From Odiellus spinosus (Eukaryota; Arthropoda; Arachnida; Opiliones; Phalangiidae): a stretch of DNA of 64,000 nucleotides. Where the stretch lies: the NCBI GenBank assembly GCA_963920705.1, contig OY987226.1:2110501-2174500 (forward strand). Reading direction: 5' to 3'. The position numbers and the translations under genes were made by a program. A model generated the notes under the pieces. It saw only the letters and a program-made list of their open reading frames with translations. It was not told the DNA's origin and searched no databases. Position 1 is the stretch's first letter, and every line of letters begins with the position of its first letter. This document shows positions 11,306 through 22,793 of the stretch, piece after piece.

Positions 11306-11822
11306 AGGGAGAATGCAACCTAACAACAAGTGGGAATTGTTCGTATATTTTTGCGCTCCGTTAAGAATTAGAAATTCTTAGACATATTTTGAAATTACGT
11401 TTTCGGGAAGAATTTGTGGCCAAATTCTGGGTTTGAGAAGTTTATTTAGTAGCGGGAAACTCCAACTTTACGAAGAAATCGTGCGCGTAAGCCTTATTTC
11501 CCGGACCCTAAATGGAAACATTACCTTAATAACGGTCTAATTAATTAGGCTAATTTTCGGGGTTGGCTAATTAGGGTCGTTTCTTCTCCGGGTCTTTTCC
11601 TAGAGAGTCGAAGTTGCGTTCCGCGAATAGCCCCATTCTTAATCTACAAAATGAGCCCTTCCATCTTTAAATAGACCCAACCAAAGTTAAGTTATACATA
11701 TTTAAAATGAATGTGTTCAGAATTAGAAGCGTTCAGAATTAGGTGACCCTATCCAAGGCTTATTTAAAGGATAAGGAATCAATAAAAAAAAAAAACACCT
11801 GTTGTTAGGTTGCATTCTCCCT
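11306..11822. mobile_element. Family J MITE, copy 1
   Basis: 517 bp between TTAA at 11302-11305 and TTAA at 11823-11826. The ends are agggagaatgcaacctaaca and its complement. The right subterminal block (ggcttatttaaaggataagg) matches J2 and J3. The interior differs from J2, so this is an internally replaced or deleted derivative. Non-coding. Confidence 0.85.
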
Positions 11823-11826
11823 TTAA

Positions 11827-12169
11827 TATATATATTTTTTTCGGTTATATAATGTTGGCGTTATTTCAAATGTCTAATATTTAGCCTACGCCCTTATCGT
11901 CACGTAATATTTGACTGTACACTCTTTGATATTGGCTACTTAGACGCGTTACATTATACTTCAACTGATAACTTTCAATCTATTAAAGATACGAGATTTT
12001 CTAGCAAACAGACGATTTTTCATTTGCGCAATTTTTTTTTCTAACATTTTTCTGGCTAAAGTGAAATATTTTGAAGTATTGGAGGCCGAATTCTTATACG
12101 TTAATCTGAAATTTATCTTTATTTGGTATTAAATTGTATAACTATGATTGGGAAGGCATTTGTTCTAAT
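11827..12169. other. Unassigned DNA before the 22-bp array
   Basis: No gene or known repeat. Its last bases (ttgttctaatggatta) recur just after the array at 13110-13130, marking both edges of the expansion. Confidence 0.5.
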
Positions 12170-13108
12170 GGATTAAAATAAGATGGGAAAGGGATTAAAA
12201 TAAGATGGGGAAAGGGATTAAAATAAGATGGGAAAGGGATTAAAATAAGATGGGAAAGGGATTAAAATAAGATGGGGAAAGGGATTAAAATAAGATGGGG
12301 AAAGGGCTTAAAATAAGATGGGGAAAGGGCTTAAAATAAGATGGGGAAAGGGATTAAAATAAGATGGGGAAAGGGATTAAAATAAGATGGGGAAAGGGAT
12401 TAAAATAAGATGGGGAAAGGGATTAAAATAAGAGGGGGAAAGGGATTAAAATAAGAGGGGGAAAGGGATTAAAATAAGAGGGGGAAAGGGATTAAAATAA
12501 GAGGGGGAAAGGGATTAAAATAAGAGGGGAAAGGGATTAAAATAAGATGGGAAAGGGATTAAAATAAGATGGGAAAGGGATTAAAATAAGATGGGAAAGG
12601 GATTAAAATAAGATGGGAAAGGGATTAAAATAAGATGGGAAAGGGATTAAAATAAGATGGGAAAGGGATTAAAATAAGATGGGAAAGGGATTAAAATAAG
12701 ATGGGAAAGGGATTAAAATAAGATGGAAAGGGATTAAAATAAGATGGGAAAGGGATTAAAATAAGATGGGAAAGGGATTAAAATAAGATGGGAAAGGGAT
12801 TAAAATAAGATGGGAAAGGGATTAAAATAAGATGGGAAAGGGATTAAAATAAGATGGGAAAGGGATTAAAATAAGATGGGAAAGGGATTAAAATAAGATG
12901 GGAAAGGGATTAAAATAAGATGGGAAAGGGATTAAAATAAGATGGGAAAGGGATTAAAATAAGATGGGGAAAGGGATTAAAATAAGATGGGAAAGGGATT
13001 AAAATAAGAGGGGAAAGGGATTAAAATAAGATGGGAAAGGGATTAAAATAAGATGGGAAAGGGATTAAAATAAGATGGTAAGGGAAAGGGATTAAAATAA
13101 GATGGTAA
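12170..13108 (+). repeat. 22-bp minisatellite array
   Basis: About 42 units of gggattaaaataagatggga plus aa. 22-bp (gggaaa) and 23-bp (ggggaaa) forms alternate in blocks, and a run near 12425-12535 has agaggggg in place of agatgggg. The central third is nearly invariant, so expansion was recent. The strand is strongly asymmetric: G on plus, no GC pairing within the unit. Confidence 0.95.
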
Positions 13109-13139
13109 ATAATTTGTTCGAATGGATTAAAATATGATG

Positions 13140-13832
13140 TGACTGAATAATAATTATAGGAATAAAAAATTTTAATTCTAAACTTTCTAATACCGGTAAT
13201 TTTAATTTTTTTAAAATTAACAATGAATAAAATGCATCCGTATCTTAATTTCCTGCAGCCCTAAGGGGTGGGCATCGCTAATTAGATATTTTAATTAATA
13301 TAATTGCGATAACTCGTACCGGTAATTGTATTTCAAAGCTTAGGTATTTTGGCAGAAAAAAATATATATTTTCTTTAATTAATGTTTTAGACGCGCGCTT
13401 TAACCGATTCTAGATTTTAGTTTTTAATTTATTTTTTTAATTTCTCTTTCTTTGAATTAAACTTTAAAGGGACAGCGAAACGCATCGCGATTGATTAAAT
13501 GTAAAAAACCATTTGAAACATAATTTAATATTCAGTTGATTTTAGTTTTTATTTAATTGTGCTCCTATAGAATATTCAAAGAAATCGACTTATCCAATAA
13601 AAAAAAAAAGAACTTTTATTCGAATAAAATTATTAACCATTATAATATCTCTTTAATAATCGAATTACGAAGAGAAAGGCGACGAAACTCAATTTTACTT
13701 AATTCGAAATTAATTCGAAAGTTCATTATAAAATTGGCTTACTCTTTTTACAGTTTTATTTTCATTCGTAAGATTTTTTTTTTAATCTAAGCAACTTTCC
13801 TCGACTTATCCAGCTCGATAGCTCATAATTCT
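13140..13832. other. Unassigned AT-rich DNA
   Basis: A 77-codon frame at 13557-13790 is lysine/isoleucine-rich, as expected of AT-rich chance frames. A TTAA followed by agggacagcgaaa at about 13466 resembles the terminus of the TTAA families, but no partner end is visible. Confidence 0.4.
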
Positions 13833-14314
13833 GCCTAATTTCAAACGTCAAATTAAGCCTAATTTCAAACGTCAAATTAAGCCTAATTTCAAACGTCAAA
13901 TTAAGCCTAATTTCAAACGTCAAATTAAGCCCAATTTCAAACGTCAAATTAATCCTAATTTCAAACGTCAAATTAAGCCTAATTTCAAACGTCAAATTAA
14001 GCCTAATTTCAAACGTCAAATTAAACCTAATTTCAAACGTCAAATTAAGCCTAATTTCAAACGTCAAATTAAGCCTAATTTCAAACGTCAAATTAAGCTT
14101 AATTTCAAACGTCAAATTAAGCTTAATTTCAAACGTCAAATTAAGCCTAATTTCAAACGTCAAATTAAGCCTAATTTCAAACGTCAAATTAAGCCTAATT
14201 TCAAACGTCGATTAAGCCTAATTTCAAACGCCGATTAAGCCTAATTTCAAACGCCGACTAGGCCTAATTTCAAACGTCAAACTAAGCCTAATTTCAAACG
14301 TCGATTAAGCCTAA
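13833..14314 (+). repeat. Satellite array 3, 24-bp unit
   Basis: About 20 units of gcctaatttcaaacgtcaaa plus ttaa, a one-base-longer relative of arrays 1 and 2. The last few units switch to the 23-bp tcgattaa form. Because 24 is a multiple of 3, the minus strand reads an open frame of repeated 8-residue blocks (13762-14187, 141 codons); this is a by-product of the repeat. Confidence 0.93.
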
Positions 14315-15017
14315 CAAATTGCAGTAATTTAATAAATATATTACGTCCATGATTATGCCACGTAACTAGTAACTAGTTAATATAATATAACGTAATTATA
14401 TCATTTTTAAAAGTCAGTCATTTTGACCAGGGATAATCTTATATGTCGATTAAGGTTGTCGCGTATTCCAATTTTATTTTATTATTTAATGTTTTCAAAT
14501 ATTTACGAAGCGTGACGTAACTGATTAGCGTCACGTTTGAAAGGTGAAGTTTACTAATTATTTACGTTAAAAATTTACAAGATGAAAGATTGGGGAATTA
14601 GTTAAGCGTGACAAGCGCCGGTGATTGCTCGTCTTCGTCCTTAAGCCATCTTAAGTTCCTTAAACGTTTGCAATATAATTGCTTCAAAGGCGGGTTAATA
14701 CTCAATGATATATTTCAAATATTTTATCAAAACTACGCTCTTCTAATTTGACGTTAATTTTATTTAAAGCAATATTACCAAACTACTGATTATTTATTGA
14801 TAATACCGCGTCTCGAAACTTTTAATGTTGTGGAAAAAATGCTAATGGGATTTATTAATTATATTTGCTATGTTCGGTTATATATTTTTAGTGTTAGCGA
14901 AATAAATAAGAGTGAACTAATAATTTGCAAAAAGAGGGGCTAAATTTTAATTTATAAATATGTAGAGTGGACTATTTTATAACGAAATATATTTTGTACT
15001 AAAAATTTTATCACTAA
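14315..15017. other. Unassigned AT-rich DNA
   Basis: Contains a short inverted pair, gcgtgacgtaac and gcgtcacgtt near 14509-14540. No gene recognised. Confidence 0.45.
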
Positions 15018-15998
15018 AATTTTAGAAATGAATTTATTGGTGGGATCCCATTTACTTATAAATTTATTTTTGGAATCCCATGTATTTACAAATTTATTGG
15101 TAAAACCACATGTATTTATAAATTTATTGGTATTATGTATTATGTATTTATTGATACTATGCATTTATAAATTTATTGGTAGAGCCCCAGTTAATTACAA
15201 ATTTATTGGTAGAACCAATTTATTTATAAATCTATTGGTAAAACCCCGTTTATTTATACATTTATGGGTAAAGCCCCGTTTATTGATAAATTTTTTGGTA
15301 AAGCCACGTTTATTTATAAATTTAGCGGTAAAGCCCCGTTTATTTATAAATTTATCGGTAAAGCCCCGTTTACTTTTATTGGTAGAACCCAATTTATAAA
15401 TAAATGGGATTCTACCAATAAATTTATAAATAAATATGATTCGACCAATAAATTTATGAATAAATATGGTTCGACCAATAAATTTATAAATAAATATGGT
15501 TCGACCAATAAATTTATAAATAAATATGGTTCGACCAATAAATTTATAAATAAATATGGTTCGACCAATAAATTTATAAATAAATATGGTTCGACCAATA
15601 AATTTATAAATAAATATGGTTCGACCAATAAATTTATAAATAAATATGGTTCGACCAATAAATTTATAAATAAATATGGTTCGACCAATAAATTTATAAA
15701 TAAATATGGTTCGACCAATAAATTTATAAATAAATATGGTTCGACCAATAAATTTATAAATAAATATGGTTCGACCAATAAATTTATAAATAAATATGGT
15801 TCGACCAATAAATTTATAAATAAATATGGTTCGACCAATAAATTTATAAATAAATATGGTTCGACCAATAAATTTATAAATAAATATGGTTCTACCAATA
15901 TATTTATAAGTAAATTGAGGTCTACTATAATAAATTTATTTGTGGACTAGTTAATTATAAACAAATGATGTTGGACTAATAAACTTACGAATAAATTG
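15018..15998. repeat. 30-bp satellite with an orientation switch
   Basis: From about 15391 rightwards there are about 18-20 units of aatttataaataaatatggt plus tcgaccaata. Units between 15450 and 15890 are almost identical. From 15018 to about 15390 the same unit runs in reverse and is much more diverged. The turn is a local palindrome (attggtagaaccca ... tgggattctaccaat, 15378-15419). The unit is a multiple of 3, so both strands carry long frames (228 codons plus, 184 codons minus) of 10-residue repeats. I take these as artefacts of the array. Confidence 0.93.
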
Positions 15999-16454
15999 GA
16001 TTAACAAACAATTAGGGGTATGTGATTTATTCAACGGGGTATCTGTAACCAAAATGCTATTTAGAGAAACTATACGTCTATCATTACGAGTCGTAAAAAT
16101 CCAAATTTAATATAAAGAAAATATTTAGCAAAACATTCCTAATTATAAATTAGAAGCGAACCGGATGAGCTCTCAAACAACGTCCGCTAAAACAAGTTTT
16201 ATCTTAGCATAATCCAAATTATACCCCTTCGAATAGAATCACAATAATAAAAACTAAAGTGCAGGAAATTTTTATTAATCATTGCCTAATAACGCACCCG
16301 AGTTATTTAAAGGACTGCTTGCGTAAGTTGTTTAATAAAATTTAAAGTGAGACTGACACTGTTTCTTTTTTCGGAATTCAACAAAAGTGGACCAAATTAA
16401 TTTAAAATTTTGGTCAACTTGAGGTTGAATTCAGAATATTTCATTTGGTCTCTT
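15999..16454. other. Unassigned DNA with a family A-like end
   Basis: At 16342-16345 a TTAA is followed by agtgagactgacact, the family A 5' terminus, but no A body follows. Repeat Q (see 9784-10030) begins near 16395. Confidence 0.45.
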
Positions 16455-16966
16455 TGGTCGGAATTGGTATAATTTTTAAATTCTGATGCATATTATCTGT
16501 TTGATTAAAAATATATTATTTTTCATTCCAAGATAAAGTAAAAAACATAATCCATATCCGTTTTTATCCAAAAATGGCAACTTATCTTAGAATATTATCC
16601 GCGTTATACGTTCGGATAAAAATTTAATTCAAAATTAATTTTCCTGAAAAATAACGAATAAAAAGATGATTTAAAATCTTATCGTTTTATTTCTATTCTT
16701 CGAATTAAAAGTCAATTTGAAATATTGTTTCTTATATTTTAGACTAATTCTGGAAACGCGAATGTTTCTTATCCATCGTTATACGTTCGAATACGAGTAA
16801 TTTGTAGATAGATAAAGCGCCAAAGGCTTATATCTTCGGGTAAACCTTTTAACAATTATACGAATATACAAATTTCAATTTTTAGTTCCAAACAATTTAT
16901 CCGAAAATAAAATATCTGTAAATATGCGAATAACGGAAGATAATAGATCGATCCGATTCAGAGCTC
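16455..16966 (+). mobile_element. Family G MITE, copy 1
   Basis: Complete body with ttccaagataaagtaaaaaa, aaaatggcaacttatctta, aataaaaagatgatttaaaa, aacgcgaatgtttcttatcc and aagcgccaaaggcttat. The right terminus gagctc is followed by TA. The left terminus is eroded (ggtcggaattgg). It interrupts repeat Q. Non-coding, with many stops in all frames. Confidence 0.9.
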
Positions 16967-17336
16967 TATTGTTGATCAAATTTCTTTATTGGGTAACCCG
17001 ATTATTTTGGTAATTTTATGGGAGCTCATTGAAAAGAAAAGTAAAAATCCACGTCACACGCGTATTTAAAAATAAGGTTTAATTTAATTATAAATTATTC
17101 GGGCAACTAACTCTTTAGAGGAAATAATTCATAAAGTACATATACGTCCGCCGTAATGAATCTAAAAATCCGGAAAAATGAATTTATTATCAAAATGAGA
17201 GATATTTAACATATCCATCATCTAGTATTCCAACTTCCGGTGGCAGATCGGCCATGAGCCTTCCTTCCTCCCTCTTTCTTGAAATATAATCTAAGTTTTC
17301 AATACGTTCCTAATCCTACCAATACTAAAAGATTAA

Positions 17337-17993
17337 AGGGAAATTGGCAGCTAAAAATGGAACAACTTTTTAATTTATTTTCGGAATCACCGGATGCCAA
17401 AAAAAAAAACGTATTCCAAAATTTTAAAAGCAATTTCTAGACATTGTTTAAATTAATTTCTAAAGATTGGTAAAATTTGAATAAAAGTAAATACAGAAGT
17501 CGATGAAACCCTCCTTTGAAGACTATTACTCCCGGGTCTTGTCTACCCCTCTCTGTATGGGTTAGTTTCAAAAAGCGCGATTCGTACGCCTCCTAACGGT
17601 AGATATTTTCGGAGCGGGAGTTCGTCGAGCGAATATCTCTAGCAGCCTCGGAGTTCGTCAAAAAAACGTCGTCGTTTGTGGAGAGAGAGAATTTCAAATT
17701 TTGCGTAGACAGGGGGGAATGAAGTAGGACCCCTCCGATCTCCTAAAATTGGGAATTTTACCCATACAGAGGAGCGCTATATCGAACATTAGAGTAGTAG
17801 ACTTCAAAGGAGGGTTTCATCGGCTTCTGGTAAATATAAAATCGAACCAATCATATTATTTCATCCTTCAACATTAATATAATAGGCTATTATTTGATGG
17901 TCAAGATTTTAGGCATCAAATACTGGTTTATTCTTTTAATGTTATTACATTACAAGCGCTGTTAAAGGCTAAAATAATATGATTGGTTTCCCT
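17337..17993. mobile_element. TTAA-type MITE, family L, carrying B1
   Basis: Bounded by TTAA at 17333-17336 and 17994-17997, with ends agggaaattgg and ccaatcatattattt ... aaataatatgattgg ... tttccct. The right half is itself a hairpin (17843-17860 with 17970-17988). Without the B1 insertion the element is about 315 bp. Only one copy is seen. Confidence 0.5.
17494..17829 (+). mobile_element. Family B MITE, copy 1
   Basis: 336 bp with inverted ends cagaag(c/t)cgatgaaaccctc continuing about 38 bp, plus an inner inverted block ctctctgtatggg. Flanked by a perfect 7-bp duplication, gtaaata (17487-17493 and 17830-17836). The interior is GC-richer than the surroundings. No coding frame is conserved between copies. 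Confidence 0.95.
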
Positions 17994-18274
17994 TTAAAAA
18001 TGATCCTAGAGAGATCGCGACTTGACGCCGTACATGCGCGTTGAAAACTCATTTGAAATAGACTCCTAGCGTCAATTTGAAACACCCCAATGTATTTATT
18101 TCCCCCCCCCTCTCTCCTACGGTTATATTACTAATTAACTCGTCTCCGTTTATTTAAATTGTTGATAAGATTGGATTCTTTTAATTCACGAAGGCTCCGA
18201 TTATGCCCTAAGCTTATTCGCTTTTATTGCCGTAACGTTGTCAAAGCACCGAGATAGGTACGCTCCCAATTTAA

Positions 18275-18517
18275 AGGGAGAATGAAGCCTCACAGTAAAG
18301 CTACGATTTGAAACGGTAAAATCAAACTGATATTCCAATCGCCAGGAATCATTTTAAGTATCACGCGTTCACTCATTATCTTTATAAATCGATTTATCGT
18401 AGCTTCATCTATCGGTTGTTGAAACCAGCCGAATCGGTACGAAACTGGTTCCCGAAGCAGTTTCGAGAAATCGAATCAAATCGATTCGAGGAAAGACGGT
18501 TTCCAAGGCCTAATATG
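18275..18517 (+). mobile_element. J left end followed by family F copy 4
   Basis: TTAA (18271-18274) and agggagaatgaagcctcaca give a J-like left end. It is followed at 18300 by F starting gctacgatttgaaacgg, with the F core to about 18517, where ggcctaatatga fades into unassigned DNA. The 66-codon frame at 18416 is repeat sequence. Confidence 0.75.
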
Positions 18518-18644
18518 ATTGATTATCGTTCAAATATGCCTAATCCAAATTATGAAATAGTAACTTTTAATAGAAATAGCAACTTACAGCGCCATTTTTA
18601 TTCGATATTTCATTAGCAAAAGGAACTCACTTTTCTCTAGAAAA

Positions 18645-18942
18645 GCCGCGTTCATACTAAGCCTTGAAATCGATTTAGACCGTTTTAAAACGTTTCTCTA
18701 GAGTTGCGTGAACGGGAAACCGTCTTTTATCAAATCGATTTGATTCGATTTCTCGAAACTGCTTCGGGAACCAGTTTCCTACCGATTCGGCTGGTTTCAA
18801 CAACCGATAGATGAAGCTACGATAAATCGATTTATAAAGATGACGAGTGAACACGTGACGCTTAAAACGATTCCTGGCGATTCGAATATCAGTTTGATTT
18901 TACCGTTTCAAAATTATTAAGAAAAGCTAGTGTGACCGTAGC
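18645..18942 (-). mobile_element. Family F MITE, copy 5 (full length)
   Basis: The best full-length copy: 298 bp from gccgcgttcatactaagcct to gctagtgtgaccgtagc. These two ends are imperfect inverted repeats of each other. The core matches all other F copies. It lies 130 bp from F4 in opposite orientation. Confidence 0.9.
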
Positions 18943-19431
18943 TAAAATATTTCCAGTCTAAAATATCTTTTCGACAATTTTAGATTTACCTAAAATGATA
19001 ATGAACTGTAAATTAGCGTGAAACCTTTGATGACTTTTGATACGGTTTTTAAGTCTATTTTTAACAGTTCAAATCATTAAAAATAACTCGTTATCAGAGT
19101 CTAGTATTCCTTTAAAGGAGAGGTCTTCTATATTTTTAATTGCGGTTTTATTATTAATTAGGCTATGAACGACAAATCATCCCTACAAATAAGCGATGAT
19201 TTTTCAACGATTATTCGATCAAATAGGAACAATTATAATATCAATTTTGAGCGCGTGACTGATGATTTTCGATATGATTGGACGATTCTAAATTTGTTAA
19301 GTATACGCTTTTTAAGGAATGCTTTCTAATTGTTGAATTTAAAGGCAAAAAAAAAAAGCGTGTAGTTATACCTTCTACAATACATTTACAACATGACGTG
19401 ATTAGTTCTATTAAAGATTAAAGTTTCTTAA
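18943..19431. other. Unassigned non-coding DNA
   Basis: No gene or repeat family recognised between F5 and the A fragment. Confidence 0.45.
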
Positions 19432-19477
19432 AGTGATGTTGACACCTTTTTTTCCAACTATGGATTATATTTTTAAT
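19432..19477 (+). mobile_element. Family A 5' end fragment
   Basis: After TTAA, agtgatgttgacacc and ccaactatggattatatttt match the 5' end of A7 (53035 onwards). It is cut off by G2, and the rest of A is not found on the far side. Confidence 0.65.
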
Positions 19478-19988
19478 GAATCGGATCGATTTATTATCTT
19501 CCGTTATTCGTATATTTTCAGATATTTTATTTTCCGATATTGTTTGTAACTAAAAAAATGAAATTAGTATATTCGTATAATTGTTAAACGTATAAGGTTT
19601 ACCCGAAGATAAGCCTTCGCCGCTTTATCTATCTACAAATTACTCGTATTCGAACGTATAACGATGGATAAGAAACATTCGCGTTTACCAGAATTAGTCT
19701 AAAATATAAGAAACAATATTTCAAATTGACTTTTAATTCGAAGAATAGAAATAAAACGATAAGATTTTAAATCATCTTTTTATTCGTTATTTTTCACGAA
19801 AATAAATTTTGAATTAAATTTTATCCGAACGTATAACGCGGATAATATTCAAAGATAAGTTGCCATTTTTGGATAAAAACGGATATGGATTACGTTTTCT
19901 TACTTTATCTTGGAATAAGTTAACTCGAATGAAAAATAGTCTGATAATATACGTCAGAATTAATAAAAATTATACGAGTTCCGAGCTC
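19478..19988 (-). mobile_element. Family G MITE, copy 2
   Basis: Reverse copy with aatcggatcgatttattatc at the left and ccgagctc followed by TA at the right. Nearly the whole body matches G5 and G6. Confidence 0.9.
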
Positions 19989-20406
19989 TAATAACGAGAC
20001 GATGTCTGAAAAATCTTTATATATTATATTAATTAGTGATTTATCAATTTAAAAGGTGAGACTTAAACTTTACCGCGGTATTTCCCATTTGTCGAAGCAT
20101 TCCTTCGTTAAAGGTTTGGCTTCGAATAGTTGTAGGATCGCATTTGCTCGATTTCCTCCGCGCTCTCTCTCTCTCTCTCCTCTCCCCTGCCATTTCCGGT
20201 GTTGAAACAGGAAGTCGACTTGACACCCCTCGTCGTTTTTAATTCGCTCTTACCCCCGCGTCCCATCCTGCTTCCCCCCCTAGTTGATCTTGCACGCATT
20301 TAGACTTCCGGCCTTCCTGAAGGATTTTGTAGCCCGCTCTTTTTTACGAGGGCCCCCCTCTCTCGTAATTTAAAAACCATCCGCAATTTTCTAGGTTAGT
20401 TTCAAT

Positions 20407-20560
20407 TTAAAGGTAGAATGAAGATTGATAACGTGGGATTTTTTTTAATCGATAATTAAGGAGAAAATAGATTTTGTGTTTTGTAAAAAAAAACTAGGTG
20501 GCGTTGAAACTCGTTTTTTAAAAAAATATTTACATTTTTATTCCCTAAACAAAGAGATGG
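20407..20560 (+). mobile_element. Family K MITE, copy 3 (partial)
   Basis: TTAA then aggtagaatgaag, followed by gattttgtgttttgtaaaaa and gtggcgttgaaactcg. These match K1 (21596-21803) read in reverse. The far terminus is not recognised. The gtgttttg...tggcgttgaaactcg block also occurs once more, at about 37222-37268. Confidence 0.6.
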
Positions 20561-21591
20561 GGATTAATAATAGGCGAGATGACGCCTAAATACGGCCCTA
20601 ATTATTTCTTATCTCAATTGGAAGTTGATTTCCCGTAACCTCGATTTTCTAACTGTCGCGCCATCTATGACCTTTCCTCGTAAACTCAAATAATAGGCTA
20701 TGCCTCTGCGGTTCCCTATAATATTATTATTAATTATAATAATATTATTATATTTTTAACGGAGATACGCCTCTTCCTATTCCCACCAATGTCGTCGACA
20801 AAACTACGGGTTGATTGTAGCGCCATCTGTGAGTCGGAGGGATAATTCGTGGCTTTCCACCCTACCTCAAAACTGAAGGTGACGTGTCAACACGTGCGTA
20901 TTTGAAAAAGGCGGGAATTATAAATCTCTTAAGCCTCTTTACCCATCTTGGTATAGGTGGCGCTAGCTTTTGCGAATAATACGGTTAGGGTGATAATAAA
21001 TTTCCACCGATTTTCCCCGTCTCGTAGATGGCGCTACCGTCTTTAAAAGTCATTTTTCTTCAAAGAGAGCGCAGATATATTTTATCAAAGACAGTTCTAT
21101 TAAGTTTCTATTAAGAGCGAGCCAAAACACCTTCATCATTCCTTTAATAGTAATCGAGACATTCCCAAGATTATACTCTGATGAAATCTAAGGTTGATTC
21201 AGACACTAATTCTCTCAGCTTGATTCTGTAGACATATTCAGTCATAATTTTCATATCTCTATAAAGTTGTTTCCCATTTATTTCAAAGTAAATCGTACGT
21301 TAAGAATTGTTCAAGTATAGTAGTACGTAGTGTAAACTAGAAATAACTGATGAGCTCTATAGCATCACCATCCTCCCCCGCCTTTCTTTTCACTTCTTAA
21401 GTCTTAATAAATATTAACACCCTCAAACCTAGCCCCCCCCTTAATTTTCGACACTATATTTTGTACGAACGTATGTTGTTGGGTGAGCTATAAAATAGTT
21501 TGTAGTGATACTCTAGTGACTTTAAAAATAGTTAATTTTCTTAAAAATTTTGGAAAAATTGCAAAAAATTAAAATCATTTTTTAATTTTTT
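20561..21591. other. Unassigned DNA with repeated gcgccatct motifs
   Basis: Four occurrences of gcgccatct or its relaxed complement lie near 20657, 20820, 20958 and 21027, and an AT palindrome (taatattattattaattata) near 20723. No gene found. Upstream at 20044-20300, frames run through a CT microsatellite. Confidence 0.45.
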
Positions 21592-21595
21592 TTAA

Positions 21596-21803
21596 AGGGA
21601 TAATGAAGTCAAGTTTCCTAAACAAAATTTCCAAAACTTACTTTAAATTAAATTTAAATTAAAATATTTTTCATGAGACGTCGAGTTTTAACACCATCTA
21701 ATTTTTTCACAAAACACAATGCATATTTCTTAATTCAGTCTTAATTCCCTCTTAACTCTATTAATTGATTGAAAATGCTCATTTTATCGTCTTCATAATC
21801 CCT
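21596..21803. mobile_element. Family K MITE, copy 1
   Basis: 208 bp between TTAA at 21592-21595 and 21804-21807. The ends agggataatgaagtc and cttcataatccct are inverted. Non-coding. It lies 35 bp from D2. Confidence 0.85.
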
Positions 21804-21838
21804 TTAAATATATTTAAAAACGTGATAGTGGATACTGG

Positions 21839-22129
21839 CAAGAAGGATCAGATAAGGAGAGGAAAAGTGGGGCTGCGTTGAGTTAGAGAGAGAAGAGCCA
21901 ACCTCCCACTCGGGTGGAAAGGGGGATAGGAAATTCTCGAGGTAAACTGTTGTCACGTGGTCACTAGCGTCGATGGCTACTATGAAGCTGATAAAGGATC
22001 CGTTTTACCCACGTGACAACATTTTACCACGAAACATCTCTACCCCCGTTCTCCCAGAGTGGGAGTTTAGGCCGACGCAGTAGGAACCGCGCCGTCCCCA
22101 CTTTTCCTCTCCTTGTCTGATCCTCCTTG
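21839..22129. mobile_element. Family D MITE, copy 2
   Basis: 291 bp, same ends as D1, and a perfect 7-bp duplication atactgg at 21832-21838 and 22130-22136. The central spacer between the two E-boxes differs from D1. The 60-codon minus frame starting at 22187 crosses the element end and is not a gene. Confidence 0.93.
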
Positions 22130-22275
22130 ATACTGGTACCTTTAAATCTAATTCCAACTTGAATACGCAACACGTATAAAGACACACGGTGCCTATTTAT
22201 ACAAGTAATTAAATCCTAGAGATAACGAGTACCCTAGCTTCGTACGTGTTGTCAATTCGAGGTGGAATATACTAT

Positions 22276-22277
<2 letters not shown>

Positions 22278-22310
<33 letters not shown>
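22278..22310 (+). repeat. Poly-T run, 33 nt
   Basis: Uninterrupted T33. It could be a simple repeat or the tail of a retroposed sequence on the minus strand; no retrotransposon body is recognisable beside it. Confidence 0.9.
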
Positions 22311-22311
<1 letters not shown>

Positions 22312-22793
22312 ATAAATCACCTTTTAACTACGAGGATATAATAATATAATAATAATAAAAGTTGTCAAATTCTTGGTAATGCCCGGGCATATTTCAAGGT
22401 TTATTGTTTTCTGGCAATTCTTCATAACGGTAATTAGTTAAGCCTTTAATTAAAAAAAACTCCCAATGGGGGGTCCTATATTTATTCGCCACACAGTTAT
22501 TAATTATTATTTAAAAAAAGTAACCAAAGCGTTGACAATTTTTATTTCCCCCCCAAAATTTTGTCACACCCAGCGCGCAAGGGACTTATCTCGATGGAAA
22601 CTAGTTTAGAGAATTTTTAACATCTCTATCGAGTCAAGATATCATAATTTGTCACCTTATAAGAAGAATCTACTAAATTTTGATTTTACTAAATTATTAG
22701 AATTATGTAAAGTGAAGGGTTCCCACCAAAATCTGAAAAAACAAATAGGGAAATAAGGGATATTTTAGGCTAGAATTGTGATCTTTAAAAATT
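22311..22793. other. Unassigned AT-rich DNA
   Basis: A short ataataataataa microsatellite and C-runs (near 22550) are the only structure seen. Confidence 0.45.

Noticed and set aside
13762..14187. 141-codon minus frame with 8-residue repeats
   Set aside because: It is satellite array 3 read in a frame kept open by its 24-bp unit.
15264..15950. 228-codon plus-strand frame and 184-codon minus-strand frame
   Set aside because: Both are produced by the 30-bp satellite, whose length is a multiple of 3. They overlap on opposite strands with no independent sign of coding.
7031..15998. CRISPR-like spacing in the tandem arrays
   Set aside because: Units are contiguous with no unique spacers, and the DNA is eukaryotic in character.
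22278..22310. Poly-T as the tail of a minus-strand retrotransposon
   Set aside because: No retrotransposon body, internal promoter or target duplication found beside it.
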